Source: Alphaproteobacteria bacterium
GTDB taxonomy: Bacteria; Pseudomonadota; Alphaproteobacteria; Acetobacterales; Acetobacteraceae
Assembly: GCA_016869735.1 (NCBI GenBank)
Contig: VGDL01000006.1
Span: forward strand, 1-64,000
DNA: 64,000 nucleotides
Direction of reading: 5' to 3'
The stretch's first letter is position 1. Each line of letters begins with the position of its first letter. Positions 43,583-52,077 of this stretch are shown piece after piece. The notes beneath the pieces are model-generated. The model did no database searches. It saw only the letters and a list, made by a program, of their open reading frames with translations, and had not been told where the DNA came from. The translations under genes and the position numbers were made by a program.

Positions 43583-44362
43583 TCAGCGCCCGCGAAACAC
43601 GGGCGCTCTTTTTTCGCGGAAGGCGGCAAGGCCTTCCTGGATATCCTCGCTTTCCTTGCACAGCCGGGCGCGTTCGGCACAGGCCGCGGCATCCAGCGCG
43701 CCATGGCCGATTTCATTCAGCGCCTTCTTCATGCCCTGAATGGCGAGCGGCGCACCATTCACTAAAGTGGTCGCAAGCTGATCCACCGCCGCATCCAATT
43801 CGGCCGGCGCGACCAATTGCGTAAGGTAGCCGATGCGGAGCAATTCCTCCGCCCCAAGTTTTTCAGCCGTCAGGAAAAGCCGCTTCGCATTATTCAGCCC
43901 AAGGCGGGAAACATAGCGGGAAAGCCCTGTCGGGTAATAATGCACGCCAAGCCGCGCGGCTGGCATGAACATTTCCGTCCCCGTCACCCCAATGCGGAAA
44001 TCGGCGGTCAGCGCGAAATCCGTGGAACCGCCATAAACGCCGCCTTGCAGCCGGCAGATTGTCGGTACACGCACCGCTTCAAATCGGTCCACCATGGCTT
44101 CAAAGGTCGGCGCGCGGGCGGCGGCTTCCTTGTCTTCCGCGAAGCCGCCCAAATGAAAGCCCGCACTGAAGGCCGGCCCGCTTGCGGCCAGGATCAGCAC
44201 ACGGAGCGACGGGTTGGCATCCACCTGTTCCAGGTAATCCATGATGCGGATGATATCGCCAGGCTCGATCCGGTTGCGATGGCGGGAACGATGCAGGCGG
44301 ATGGTGGCGCGGCTGCCCGCGATCTCAAGGCTTGGCGGATCAAGGCGGGTATCTTCGGTCAT
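43583..44362 (-). CDS. Enoyl-CoA hydratase/isomerase family protein
   Basis: Crotonase-fold protein (259 aa) acting on an acyl-CoA. The oxyanion-hole segments are AFSAGFHLGG (near 70) and GGVYGGSTDFAL (near 107-118). The catalytic glutamate usual in the second segment (GGxxE) is aspartate here, so the reaction may differ from simple hydration. The C-terminal EREKRAP-type end (FREKRAPVFRGR) is typical. A GAGGGACC site precedes the ATG. It could be a monocistronic unit. Confidence 0.88.
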   Translation of the reverse strand: MTEDTRLDPPSLEIAGSRATIRLHRSRHRNRIEPGDIIRIMDYLEQVDANPSLRVLILAASGPAFSAGFHLGGFAEDKEAAARAPTFEAMVDRFEAVRVPTICRLQGGVYGGSTDFALTADFRIGVTGTEMFMPAARLGVHYYPTGLSRYVSRLGLNNAKRLFLTAEKLGAEELLRIGYLTQLVAPAELDAAVDQLATTLVNGAPLAIQGMKKALNEIGHGALDAAACAERARLCKESEDIQEGLAAFREKRAPVFRGR

Positions 44363-44404
44363 GGGGTCCCTCTCATGGGCTCATCTTGTCTCAGATTTCA
44401 GGCT

Positions 44405-44429
44405 GCGGCGCCATTGCAAGGGGCGCCGC
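44405..44429. repeat. GC-rich hairpin upstream of the enoyl-CoA hydratase gene
   Basis: An 8-bp perfect inverted repeat (GCGGCGCC and GGCGCCGC) with a nine-base spacer, between the terminator of the Bug gene and the hydratase start. It may be a second terminator arm or an operator; nothing else indicates function. Confidence 0.35.
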
Positions 44430-44435
44430 GCAAAC

Positions 44436-44461
44436 AAAAAAGGGCGGCCCGAAAGCCGCCC
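44436..44461 (-). terminator. Rho-independent terminator for Bug gene 4
   Basis: A 7-bp stem (GGGCGGC/GCCGCCC, 44442-44448 and 44455-44461) followed on the minus strand by a run of six T (44436-44441). It lies 24 bases after the stop of the Bug gene at 44486. Confidence 0.88.
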
Positions 44462-44485
44462 CAATGCCGCGAAGGAAAGGCCAGA

Positions 44486-45469
44486 TCAGCCATCCACGCG
44501 GAGATTATTGGCCTGAATAATCTCACGGAATTCCTCACGATGGCGGGCGAGGAAGGCCGTGAAGTCCGCCGTATTGCGATATTGCGGCTGGAAGCCGATC
44601 TGCGCGAGGCGGGCCTTCACCTCAGGCGTTGCCATGGATTTTTGGGTCTCCGCGGCCAAACGCTCAACAATCGGGCGCGGCGTGCCGGCAGGCAGCATGA
44701 AGCCGCCGAAAGCGCCAGCATCGTAACCTTCCACACCCGGCAGGCGTGCCAGGGGCATCAATTCGGGCGCCAATTCCGTGCCGTCCTTCAGGGTGACGCC
44801 AAGCGCACGCACTGCACCTTGACGGAACAGGGCCTGTGTGGCGACCAGGGTTTCGATGGCGAAATCCACCTGACCACCTGTAACGGCGGTCAGCCCCGGG
44901 CCGCTGCCCTGGAAGGGCACATGCACCGCATCCAGCTTGGCGCGGGAGAGGAACATGAGCGTGATCAGATGTGCCGCCGCCCCAGTGCCGGAAGTGGCAT
45001 AGGTGTATTTGCCGGGCTCGGCCCGCACTTTGGCCACGAATTCCGCAGCGGTCTGGGCCGGGAAATCCTTGCGCACAATCAGCGCAAAGGGGGAGATGCC
45101 GATCTGCGCGACCGGCGCAAAGTCCTTTGTCACGTCGTAAGGTGTGCGCTGCACAAGCGGCGCCGTGGTGAAGGGCCCGGTAGAAGCGGCCAAGATGGTG
45201 TAGCCATCGGGCGCCGCCTTGGCGACCAGATCAGTGCCGATCATCCCACCCGCGCCGGCGCGGTTTTCCGGCACAATCGGATGGCCCCAATTATCTGAAA
45301 TCTTTGACGCATTTACACGAGCCATCAAGTCCGTCGCCTGGCCCGGAGGCCAAGGGATGATCAGGCGCGCCGGCCGAGACGGGTAGGCGCCCTGGGCGTT
45401 GACAATGGCTGGCGCGGCCAGCCCGGCGGTGAGCCCGGTGGCACCAAGCAATAGGGAACGACGATCCAT
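44486..45469 (-). CDS. Bug/TctC family solute-binding protein (4 of 6)
   Basis: Periplasmic receptor (327 aa). The ATG at 45469 is preferred because an AGGAGG site lies nine bases before it and the signal peptide (MDRRSLLLGATGLTAGL...VNA-Q) begins there; the longer frame to 45529 lacks this. The mature start is YPSRPARLIIPWPPGQATDLMARV, and the ligand lobe has HVPFQGSGPGLTAVTGGQV. It has its own terminator, so it is likely monocistronic. Confidence 0.93.
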   Translation of the reverse strand: MDRRSLLLGATGLTAGLAAPAIVNAQGAYPSRPARLIIPWPPGQATDLMARVNASKISDNWGHPIVPENRAGAGGMIGTDLVAKAAPDGYTILAASTGPFTTAPLVQRTPYDVTKDFAPVAQIGISPFALIVRKDFPAQTAAEFVAKVRAEPGKYTYATSGTGAAAHLITLMFLSRAKLDAVHVPFQGSGPGLTAVTGGQVDFAIETLVATQALFRQGAVRALGVTLKDGTELAPELMPLARLPGVEGYDAGAFGGFMLPAGTPRPIVERLAAETQKSMATPEVKARLAQIGFQPQYRNTADFTAFLARHREEFREIIQANNLRVDG

Positions 45470-45585
45470 GTTCTGCGTGACCTCCTGTGAGAACTGAGGC
45501 ATCGCGCGGTGGTGATGACCCCTTGTCACGCTAACTGGATCACAGAAACGTAAAAAACAAGGGCGATCCCGCCAAAAACCCTGCC

Positions 45586-46881
45586 TCAGGCCGCCTTGGC
45601 GGGCAGGGATTTCATGGCAGCGCGGAAGGCATCCAGGGTTTGCGCCACATCGGCGGCGGTATGGGCGAGCGACATATAGAATTTGCTCTCCCCCTTCAGG
45701 ATGCCTTGGCTGCGGAAGACGCCATTCACATGCTTCTGCATTGCCGCGTCCTGGCGGATCACGCTCCGGTAGTCCCGGATATCGCCGGTGGCATAGACCA
45801 CATCAAACAAAGGCGGCTCACCCACCACCTGGGCGGGGATGCCGGCTTCATGGATCAGGCCGGTCAGACCCTCCATCAGGCTGCGGCCAGTCGCGAAAAT
45901 CTGCTCATAGGCGCTGGGTTCGCGCAGCACCGCCATGGTCGCCAGCCCCGCGGCAGACGCGACGGGGTTGCCCGAAAGCGTGCCGATCTGGGTCAGGAAG
46001 CGGTCCTCCCCAACCTGGGCCTTGTCGAATTGCGCCATGATATCAGCGCGCCCACCAAGGGCGGCCAGCGGAAAGCCGCCGCCGATGATCTTGCCCATGG
46101 TGCAGATATCGGGCGTCACGCCGTAATATTCCTGTGCGCCGCCATAAGCGAAGCGGAAGCCGGTCACGACTTCATCAAAAATCAATGGGATGCCAAGCCG
46201 CGCAGTCACCTCCCGGATCGCTTGCAGGAAGCCGGGCTTCGGCGGGATCAGGCGCTGGAAGGGTTCCAGGATCACGCCGCCGATCTCATCATGCCGCGCT
46301 TCAATCAGCCGCACCGCCGCTTCCGTATCGTTGAAGGGGGCGACCAGCACTTCTCCGCGCACACTATCCGGAATGCCTGGCGTATCCGGCACGGCTTCCG
46401 GGAAGTTGGCGAGCTTTTTGGGGGCGAGGCTCATCAGCCCCCAATCGCTCATGCCGTGATAGCCGCCTTCGAATTTCACGATCTTGGGGCGTTGGCGATA
46501 GGCACGCGCAAGGCGCATGGCGTAAAGATCAGCCTCAGACCCGGATGAGACAAAGCGCACCTGTTCCACTGCGGGCATGGCATCAATAATGGCGGCGGCG
46601 AGGCGAATGCCGTGTTCATTATTGGCGAAGAAGGTGGTGCCCTTTGGCAATTGCGCCAGCACGGCTTCCATCACCTTGGGGTGGTTATGGCCCACATACA
46701 TGGGGCCGCTGCCGAGCAGATAATCAATATATTCGCGCCCTGAGACATCCCAGACATGAGCGCCACGGCCTTCCCGCAGGATGATCTCGGCTGGGAAATT
46801 GCCGAAATGCCCGCCCGGCAGCACACGCTTGGCGAGTGCGAGCAGTTCCTGTTCTTCGGCAGATGGCGTGATGCTGGTCAT
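45586..46881 (-). CDS. Class III aminotransferase, glutamate-1-semialdehyde aminomutase-like
   Basis: PLP-dependent enzyme (431 aa). Lys264 in GKIIGGG binds PLP, Asp236 in FDEVVTGFR contacts the pyridine nitrogen, and VSSGSEAD (111-118) binds phosphate. The pattern matches the HemL-like subgroup of aspartate-aminotransferase-family proteins. No heme genes are near and neighbours are transport receptors, so a catabolic transaminase acting on an amino acid or amine seems likelier than heme synthesis. A GAGGAACC site precedes the ATG. An inverted repeat lies just upstream. Confidence 0.88.
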   Translation of the reverse strand: MTSITPSAEEQELLALAKRVLPGGHFGNFPAEIILREGRGAHVWDVSGREYIDYLLGSGPMYVGHNHPKVMEAVLAQLPKGTTFFANNEHGIRLAAAIIDAMPAVEQVRFVSSGSEADLYAMRLARAYRQRPKIVKFEGGYHGMSDWGLMSLAPKKLANFPEAVPDTPGIPDSVRGEVLVAPFNDTEAAVRLIEARHDEIGGVILEPFQRLIPPKPGFLQAIREVTARLGIPLIFDEVVTGFRFAYGGAQEYYGVTPDICTMGKIIGGGFPLAALGGRADIMAQFDKAQVGEDRFLTQIGTLSGNPVASAAGLATMAVLREPSAYEQIFATGRSLMEGLTGLIHEAGIPAQVVGEPPLFDVVYATGDIRDYRSVIRQDAAMQKHVNGVFRSQGILKGESKFYMSLAHTAADVAQTLDAFRAAMKSLPAKAA

Positions 46882-46924
46882 GGCGCGGGTTCCTCAAGCT
46901 TTGTTGGGCAGAAGGCTAGAACAT

Positions 46925-46951
46925 GATCGGGTCCAGTGAAAACACCCGATC
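46925..46951. promoter_or_regulatory. Candidate operator upstream of the aminotransferase gene
   Basis: An 8-bp perfect inverted repeat GATCGGGT...ACCCGATC with an 11-base AT-richer spacer, 44-70 bases before the aminotransferase start (minus strand). The size and position fit a dimeric repressor or activator site; no regulator gene is linked. Confidence 0.4.
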
Positions 46952-46994
46952 GGTGTGAGGCTTTGATTAGGCGAACAGGGGCCCCAGATGCGCC

Positions 46995-47022
46995 GAAGGG
47001 GGCGGTGTGATCCGCCCCCTTC
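46995..47022. terminator. Strong hairpin downstream of the family-5 binding protein gene
   Basis: A perfect 11-bp stem (GAAGGGGGCGG and its complement) with a six-base loop, 31 bases after the stop of the gene ending at 47054. No T run follows on the minus strand, so termination strength is uncertain. Confidence 0.65.
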
Positions 47023-47053
47023 ATTTGGAATGATGGACTACAGCGCCGGTATT

Positions 47054-48673
47054 TCAGCGCAAATCCACTGTCGTCAAATCCTGGAACCAGGATTGGGCCG
47101 AGGTGAAGCCCGTGACGCGTCGGCTCATGGCGCGGGGGTTCAAATCATGCACAATCCAAAGCCAGGGGGGATTATCCACCAACCGCGCATGGGCGGTGGC
47201 CAGCAATTGGGCAATCTTCGCCGGGTCGCGTTCGCGTTCCAATTCAGCGAAGGCAGCGTCAAACTGGTCATCCTTCCAATGGCCATTATTAGAACCACGC
47301 GGCGCGAAATTGGAAGAAAGGAACCAGCGCGCAAAGGCCGAGGCATCAGACGAATAAAGGCTGATATTCACCGCGTCCGCACCAAGCCAGGCCGGCTGAT
47401 CCGGCGGGAAGCGCAGGGCCGCCAGCAGCGTGTTCCATTCCACCACATCAAAATTCACCCGCACGCCGCAATTCTGTTGCAGCGATTGCTGGAGGAATTC
47501 ATTCATCGGCAGTGGCAGCATCTGGCCCGAGCCGGAATTGGAAATTCCGACCTTAAGCGTGAGCGGGCGTTGCGCGTTATACCCTGCTTCCGCCAGCAAA
47601 GCGCGGCCCCGTGCGGGGTCCAGCCGATAGCGATTTTGCGGATTGCCGAAGGTTGGGTCACTCGCCTTCACGAAGCCCACCGAAGGTTCCGCCGTGCCAT
47701 TCAGCAATTGCACCATGCCTTCACGGTCAATGCAGTAATTCAGCGCCTGGCGCACGCGCACATCCGCGACCGGGCTACTGGCGCGGCCCGTGGCAAAAAC
47801 CCAGGGCCAGACATGCGGGTAGGAGTTCGTCACGATATTGAAGCCGGCCTGCCGAAGCGAGCCAATTGCATCGGGTGGCGGCACTTCAATCCAATCCACC
47901 TGACCGGAACGCAGCGCGGCAAGGCGCGTATTGGCTTCCGGCATTGGCAGCAGAATGATGCGATCAAGCTTTGCGCGGCGTGCCGCATCCCAGTAATTGT
48001 CGTTGCGTGAAAGCTCCGCCGATTGGCGCGGCACAAAGCGGGTCAGCCGGAAGGGGCCAGTGCCCGCCGGCGGCAGGGCCGCCACCCGCGCCCAATCCCG
48101 CCCCGCTTGCTCGAAGGAATTGGGGGAGGTGATCAGCACATAGACCGAAAGATATGGCCAATAGGAAACCGGCCGGGTGGTTGTTGTCTCAAAGGTGAAA
48201 TCATCCACCTTGCGATAGGATTCCAGCACCGGAATGCGCCCGCGCGTAATTGCGCTGCCCGTCGCATCAAATTGCGGGCTGTCATTTTTGAAGAAGCGGT
48301 CGAAATTCCACAGCACCGCATCGGCATTGAAGGGCGTGCCATCATGGAAAGTGACCCCACGGCGCAAATGAAAGCGCCAAATGCGCGGATCATTGGCATC
48401 CTGTTCCCAGCGTTCCGCGAGGCCCGCCTTGATGCCTGCGGGCTGATCAGCGCGCGACAAATCCCACAGCACCAGGGATTCAAAAACCGGGTAGCCAAGG
48501 AAGCGCATGCCTTCAAAGCCGTTATTCGGCATGCCGGTTGTGGTGGGCACATCGGTTGCCGTCATGGCGATGCGCAAGGTTTTGGGCTGCTGCTGCGCTT
48601 CAGCGCCGGCACTACCCAGGGCCATCAGGGCGGCGGTCAGTGCCGCGCCCCAAAGGCGGTTCTTCCAGTTCAT
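47054..48673 (-). CDS. ABC transporter substrate-binding protein, family 5 (peptide/nickel type)
   Basis: Periplasmic receptor (539 aa) of the DppA/OppA class, with a signal peptide (about 1-26, AEA-Q). Typical segments are FHLRRGVTFHDGTPFNADAVLWNFDRF near 90-115, GTGPFRLTRFVP near 190, and ALNYCIDREGMVQLL. It may bind peptides, opines or other compounds. No permease or ATPase genes adjoin it, so it is an orphan receptor, flanked by Bug receptors on the same strand. Confidence 0.93.
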   Translation of the reverse strand: MNWKNRLWGAALTAALMALGSAGAEAQQQPKTLRIAMTATDVPTTTGMPNNGFEGMRFLGYPVFESLVLWDLSRADQPAGIKAGLAERWEQDANDPRIWRFHLRRGVTFHDGTPFNADAVLWNFDRFFKNDSPQFDATGSAITRGRIPVLESYRKVDDFTFETTTTRPVSYWPYLSVYVLITSPNSFEQAGRDWARVAALPPAGTGPFRLTRFVPRQSAELSRNDNYWDAARRAKLDRIILLPMPEANTRLAALRSGQVDWIEVPPPDAIGSLRQAGFNIVTNSYPHVWPWVFATGRASSPVADVRVRQALNYCIDREGMVQLLNGTAEPSVGFVKASDPTFGNPQNRYRLDPARGRALLAEAGYNAQRPLTLKVGISNSGSGQMLPLPMNEFLQQSLQQNCGVRVNFDVVEWNTLLAALRFPPDQPAWLGADAVNISLYSSDASAFARWFLSSNFAPRGSNNGHWKDDQFDAAFAELERERDPAKIAQLLATAHARLVDNPPWLWIVHDLNPRAMSRRVTGFTSAQSWFQDLTTVDLR

Positions 48674-48754
48674 GTTGTGTCTCCCGTCAGCGGCAGCGCG
48701 GGGGCGATGCCTTGTCGGAAGCCTAGCAAGCTTTGGACCGTGGCAAAGCCCCCA

Positions 48755-49723
48755 TCATTCGGGCTTGATGTTCTGGCTGCGGATAAGATCGCCCCACATG
48801 ACCAATTCTTCGGCAAGGGTGCGCGCCAAAACCTCAGGACCGCCGGTTTCCAACACCACGCCCTGTGCGGCCATGCGCGCAATCAGCTCCGGATCCCGCG
48901 TGGCTACTGCCAGGGCTTGCGCGGCGCGTGTGACGATGGGCGCGGGCAAGCCGGCGGGGCCAAACAAGCCCTGCCAGAATACGCCATTGAAGCCCGGCAG
49001 CGCGTCAGCCACGGGTGGCAAATCCGGCAGCAGCGCCACGCGATCTTTGGAAGAAATCGCCAATGCGCGGGTCGCCCCTTCGCGCACGGCAGGCAGGGCT
49101 TCTTGCACCGCGCTGAACATGGCCTGCACGCGATTCTGCCTGAGATCAATCAAGGCCGCGGCACCACCGCGATAGGGCACATGCACGACATCAATCCCGG
49201 CGCGCGCGCGGAACAATTCAAGGCAAAGATGGTTCACCGCGCCTGTGCCCGATGAGCTGAAATTCACGCGGCCCGGATTGGCCTTGGCATAGGCAATCAG
49301 TTCCGCCGCTGTTCTGACCGGCAGTGATGGATGCACATGCAGGATGAAGGCCGTGCGAAAGACTGTGCCAATAGGGGTGAGGGCTGCCACTGGATCGCGC
49401 GGCTGCAGATTGGGCTGAAGTGCGGGGTTGATGGCAAGGGTTGATGTGCCCATCAGCAGCGTATAGCCATCTGGCCGCGCCTGGGCGGCAGCATTATTGG
49501 CCACCGCGGTTGCGGCACCGGGGCGATTTTCCAGAACCAGAGTTTGGCCCAATTCGCGGGTCATGCGGTCCAAAATGCCGCGCGCGGCAAAATCCGTCAC
49601 ACCACCCGGCGGATAGCCAAGCAGCACGGCAACGCTGCGGCTTGGCCAAGCTTCTTGAGCGCGCGGCACACCCGGCAGGGCCGGCGCAGCAAGGGTTGCG
49701 GCAAGCAGGGCGCGTCTTTTCAT
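48755..49723 (-). CDS. Bug/TctC family solute-binding protein (5 of 6)
   Basis: Periplasmic receptor (322 aa) from the ATG at 49723, which has a GGGAGGAACC site; a longer frame to 49741 is less likely. The signal peptide ends near PRA-Q (about 23). Motifs are WPSRSVAVLLGYPPGGVTDFAARG and VHVPYRGGAAALIDLRQN. It sits 81 bases upstream of the family-5 receptor gene and 91 bases after the FAD oxidoreductase gene, all minus strand, so these may form a loose catabolic operon. Confidence 0.93.
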   Translation of the reverse strand: MKRRALLAATLAAPALPGVPRAQEAWPSRSVAVLLGYPPGGVTDFAARGILDRMTRELGQTLVLENRPGAATAVANNAAAQARPDGYTLLMGTSTLAINPALQPNLQPRDPVAALTPIGTVFRTAFILHVHPSLPVRTAAELIAYAKANPGRVNFSSSGTGAVNHLCLELFRARAGIDVVHVPYRGGAAALIDLRQNRVQAMFSAVQEALPAVREGATRALAISSKDRVALLPDLPPVADALPGFNGVFWQGLFGPAGLPAPIVTRAAQALAVATRDPELIARMAAQGVVLETGGPEVLARTLAEELVMWGDLIRSQNIKPE

Positions 49724-49814
49724 TGGGTTCCTCCCGATCATGCGCCCAGGCTGCTTCAGCCGTCACCAAGGATCAAGCCCCGGCCGCCATCATGCCCTGG
49801 TGGACCCGGACAGA

Positions 49815-51107
49815 TCAGGCTTCCAAGCCGGCCCGGCGCCTTTCCCGCGCGGCGATAAATCCAAAGCCGATGGAACGGAAGGGTTCGGGGGCCACCCAAT
49901 TGGCCAGCCCCCAAAGGGCGCGCACCTCATCCTGGCTGCATTGGCCAAGCACCAATTCAGCCAAGCGCTTGCCGAGAATACTGCCCTTCACAATGCCAGC
50001 ACCATTGCAGCCGGCTGAGGTGTAAAGCCCCCCTTCCACCTGCCCCCACCAGGGCGCGCCATTCATCGTGAGCGCCGTGGTGCCGCCCCAGACCTGATCC
50101 AAACCGACATGGGCAAGCCCTGGATAGCGCCGATGAAAGCAGGATAGCAGGGTTGCCCGCACATGCGCCGCCGGTATTGGCCGTTCATGCGCATACATGG
50201 ACCGCACCAAAAGCCGGTCCGGCCCAAAGCGCCGCACCGTGGTTCCCAAGCGATGCGAAGGCAGCAAGCCCCAAACCGGCATGCTGCCAAACTGCGCTGC
50301 ATCCTTGGCATTCAGTGGCTCAGAGAGTGCAGCATAGGTATACATGGTCACCAGCCGATCACGCAGGCGGCCAAAATGGCGGATGGCAGCATTGGTCGCC
50401 ATGATGACGCAAGGCGCGGTGATGCGCGCGGATGGTGTTTCCAGAAACCATTTGTCCTGGCGCTGCATGGCAAGCAGCGGGGTGTTTTCATGCAGCGTGA
50501 CATTGCCCGGCAAGGTTTCAGCCAGCCCCCTGATCAGCGCCGCAGGGTCAAGCAAATAGCCATCTTCCGTGTAAAGGCCGCATTGATAATAGCTGGTGCC
50601 GATACGCGCCTTCAGGGTGTGACGGTCCCAAACCTCATGCGGCAAGCCCGCTGCCTTCACGGCGGCTTCCAAAGCCCGGACCTGCTGCGCGCCAAGATCG
50701 GTGGCCGCCGCCTTGATCCGGCCAGAAGCCTGCAAGCCGCAGTCAATATTATGCTGCTCGATGGGCGCCATCAGCCAGGCCCAGCCTTCTTCGGTTTGGC
50801 GATTAAGCGCCTCGGCACGCGTGAGCTCAGCAGCACTTGAACTTGCAGGGACGTCTCGCGGGCTGGCGAAGCCCGAATTGCGCCCGGAGGAGCCTTCACC
50901 CACCTCGGTCGCTTCAATCACGACAATCCGCGCCTGGGGCTTCAGCTCTGCCAAGCGCCGCGCGGCGGCAAGCCCGGTATAGCCGGCACCAATAATCACA
51001 TAATCAGCGGTGATATCGCCCCTTGCCTCGGCCTTGGGTTGGCGCGGCGGCAATAGGGCGTTGAAACCGCAAGGGTCGGGATAGGCAGGGAAAGTCGGGT
51101 GGTTCAT
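49815..51107 (-). CDS. FAD-dependent oxidoreductase, DAO/OrdL type
   Basis: Flavin amine oxidase or dehydrogenase (430 aa from the ATG at 51107). The FAD-binding motif VIIGAGYTGLAAARRLAE is near 37-54, followed by GEGSSGRNSGF. The latter is like gamma-glutamylputrescine oxidase and related amine-oxidising enzymes. The C-terminal SAGCNGAGIVKG segment closes the FAD site. It is divergent from a phosphonate transporter with a Pho box. FAD enzymes of this group occur in aminophosphonate clusters, so it may oxidise an N-methyl- or amino-phosphonate (inference). Confidence 0.86.
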   Translation of the reverse strand: MNHPTFPAYPDPCGFNALLPPRQPKAEARGDITADYVIIGAGYTGLAAARRLAELKPQARIVVIEATEVGEGSSGRNSGFASPRDVPASSSAAELTRAEALNRQTEEGWAWLMAPIEQHNIDCGLQASGRIKAAATDLGAQQVRALEAAVKAAGLPHEVWDRHTLKARIGTSYYQCGLYTEDGYLLDPAALIRGLAETLPGNVTLHENTPLLAMQRQDKWFLETPSARITAPCVIMATNAAIRHFGRLRDRLVTMYTYAALSEPLNAKDAAQFGSMPVWGLLPSHRLGTTVRRFGPDRLLVRSMYAHERPIPAAHVRATLLSCFHRRYPGLAHVGLDQVWGGTTALTMNGAPWWGQVEGGLYTSAGCNGAGIVKGSILGKRLAELVLGQCSQDEVRALWGLANWVAPEPFRSIGFGFIAARERRRAGLEA

Positions 51108-51192
51108 GGTGTTCTGACTATGGAGCCTGGCATCAATAAGCAATCCTGTTGGCTTTCTGCGGACGCACCAAGGACACCAATCCTTCACGTGA

Positions 51193-51210
51193 CTGTCATT
51201 TAGCTGTCAC
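51193..51210 (+). promoter_or_regulatory. Pho box (PhoB binding site) upstream of phnC
   Basis: Two direct 7-base repeats CTGTCAT and CTGTCAC separated by four bases (TTAG) match the established PhoB consensus almost exactly. The site is 40 bases upstream of the phnC ATG, on the same strand and in the expected place for a -35 replacement. It predicts induction of the transporter under phosphate starvation through PhoR-PhoB. Confidence 0.88.
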
Positions 51211-51250
51211 ACCGCATTGGTAAGCCGAGCTTACGAAAAGCGGGGTCTCC

Positions 51251-52048
51251 ATGCTGGAAATCGAGCGTCTGACGCGGCGGTTTGGCACCAAAACGGCGGT
51301 GGATGGCGTGAGCCTGAAAATTCCGGCTGGGCAGATGGTTGGCGTGATTGGCCGTTCGGGCGCGGGGAAATCCACGCTGCTCCGCATGATCAACCGCCTG
51401 ACCGAACCAAGCGAAGGGCGCATCATTTTCGATGGCCAGGATGTGACACAATTGAAGGGCAGGGCTTTGCGCGATTGGCGCATGCGGTCCGCCATGATCT
51501 TCCAGCAATTCAACCTGGTGCAACGGCTTGATGTGCTGACCAATGTGCTGGTGGGTCGGCTCAATCAGCGCCCGATGCTGTCTTCCATGTTCAAGATGTT
51601 CACGGCCGAAGAACGCGCCATGGCGCTGACCGCGCTTGATCGGTTTGATTTGGCCGAGGCCGCGCTGCAAAGGGCCGACACGCTTTCCGGCGGTCAGCAG
51701 CAGCGGGTCGCGATTGCGCGGGCACTGATGCAGAACCCGCGCCTGATTCTGGCCGATGAGCCGATTGCCTCGCTCGACCCGCGCAATTCGAAAATCGTGA
51801 TGGATGCGCTGCGCGATGTTAACCGCGATGGGCTGACGGTGCTGGTGAATCTGCATGATCTGACCACGGCGCGTAGTTATTGCGACCGGATTGTCGCGCT
51901 GAATGCCGGCCGTGTGGTGTTTGATGGCCCGCCTGCGGAACTCACCGCCGCCCGTATCCGTGAAGTCTATGGCGTGAGCGAAGAAGAATTCGCCGAAGAA
52001 GCCGCGCTGGCTGTTGGCGCGACACCGCAACAGCTTGCGGTGGCTTGA
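51251..52048 (+). CDS. phnC: Phosphonate-type ABC transporter ATP-binding protein
   Basis: Cytoplasmic ATPase (265 aa) of a phosphonate/phosphite importer. Walker [10 protein letters not shown] (34-42), Q-loop QQFNLV, signature LSGGQQQ (145-151) and Walker B LILADE (165-170) are intact, and the sequence has the PhnC-type [11 protein letters not shown] segment. It is the first gene of phnC-phnD-phnE1-phnE2 behind the Pho box. No C-P lyase or phosphonatase genes are in the window, so the imported ligand must be processed elsewhere. Confidence 0.94.
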   Translation: MLEIERLTRRFGTKTAVDGVSLKIPAGQMVGVIGRSGAGKSTLLRMINRLTEPSEGRIIFDGQDVTQLKGRALRDWRMRSAMIFQQFNLVQRLDVLTNVLVGRLNQRPMLSSMFKMFTAEERAMALTALDRFDLAEAALQRADTLSGGQQQRVAIARALMQNPRLILADEPIASLDPRNSKIVMDALRDVNRDGLTVLVNLHDLTTARSYCDRIVALNAGRVVFDGPPAELTAARIREVYGVSEEEFAEEAALAVGATPQQLAVA

Positions 52049-52077
52049 ACACTATCCCCCCAAAAGGAGATTCCGAG

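Noticed and set aside
43817-45298. 493-codon plus-strand frame across the hydratase and Bug genes
   Set aside because: It runs antisense over two well-supported genes and two terminators.
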